Assembly: GCA_003245815.1 (NCBI GenBank)
Contig: QKCD01000131.1
Span: 1-54,782, forward strand
DNA from: Sulfuricurvum sp.
GTDB taxonomy: Bacteria; Campylobacterota; Campylobacteria; Campylobacterales; Sulfurimonadaceae
Direction: 5' to 3'
DNA: 54,782 nucleotides
In this document: positions 54,774-54,782 of the stretch, in pieces
How the letters are laid out: the number at the start of each line of letters is the position of its first letter
Numbering within the stretch: the stretch's first letter is position 1
Translations under genes and position numbers: made by a program
The notes under the pieces: generated by a model
The model's database searches: none
Seen by the model: the letters and a program-made list of their open reading frames with translations, nothing else
Told to the model about the DNA's origin: nothing

Positions 54774-54782
54774 CCGACCGGT

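Overview
This window is a gene-dense stretch of bacterial chromosome, roughly 58-60% GC outside its first ~290 bases. The gene set points to the Campylobacterota (Epsilonproteobacteria), most like a Sulfurimonas-type autotroph or a close relative. The evidence is a monomeric NADP isocitrate dehydrogenase, a four-subunit oorDABC 2-oxoglutarate:ferredoxin oxidoreductase, a sigma-54-type promoter in front of a ~700-residue flagellin-like FlgL, a cysteine-rich Sel1/Hcp-type repeat protein and a CJM1_0395-type putative metalloprotease. The taxon is inferred from gene content; no search was run. I see no insertion sequence, prophage or CRISPR array.

Layout. 1-1400: the AT-rich tail of an unrecognised gene, then an atypical TrpF-like protein and a DsrE-family protein. 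1440-10300: envelope, housekeeping and signalling genes (lipoprotein, Spy-like protein, phosphoglycolate phosphatase, FAD oxidoreductase, dienelactone hydrolase, two diguanylate cyclases, a PhzF-like protein, an HPt protein). 10366-12838 (minus): a FliK-like/FhlB-like/HI0933-type operon. 12981-16273: DUF3754 protein, Hcp/Sel1 protein, two small exported or membrane proteins and a YedK/HMCES protein. 16460-21522: tRNA-Leu(CAA), flgL, ftsK and a DUF3820-type protein. 21645-24230: acnB behind a structured upstream element. 24552-35049: a REC-GGDEF-EAL protein, divergent lolA and secA, a LolC/E-type permease, and an AsmA/YhdP-type giant overlapping mltG head to head.

35150-45182 is the metabolic core. 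icd is followed by a terminator-like repeat and then a compact run mdh-fumC-sucC-sucD-HMA protein-oorD-oorA-oorB-oorC, closed by a good intrinsic terminator. With acnB and gltA elsewhere in the window, these genes cover citrate to malate in either direction. The ferredoxin-linked Oor enzyme permits the reductive direction; no ATP-citrate lyase is present here, so a reductive TCA cycle is inference. rnpB (RNase P RNA) follows.

45817-54773 is mostly signalling: a di-iron oxygen-binding (ODP-like) protein next to a diguanylate cyclase, a protein with degenerate GGDEF and PilZ-like regions, a TetR regulator preceded by four helically phased palindromes, an amine-oxidase-like flavoprotein, a HExxH protein, citrate synthase, a small conserved-looking protein and a response regulator with a ribbon-helix-helix output domain.

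The items most worth a second look are the phased TetR operator array, the REC-RHH regulator, the ODP/cyclase pair, the HMA metallochaperone-like gene inside the TCA operon, an apparent non-canonical (ATC) start for ftsK, the TrpF-like protein lacking the catalytic cysteine, the acnB upstream repeat structure, and three candidate leaderless genes.
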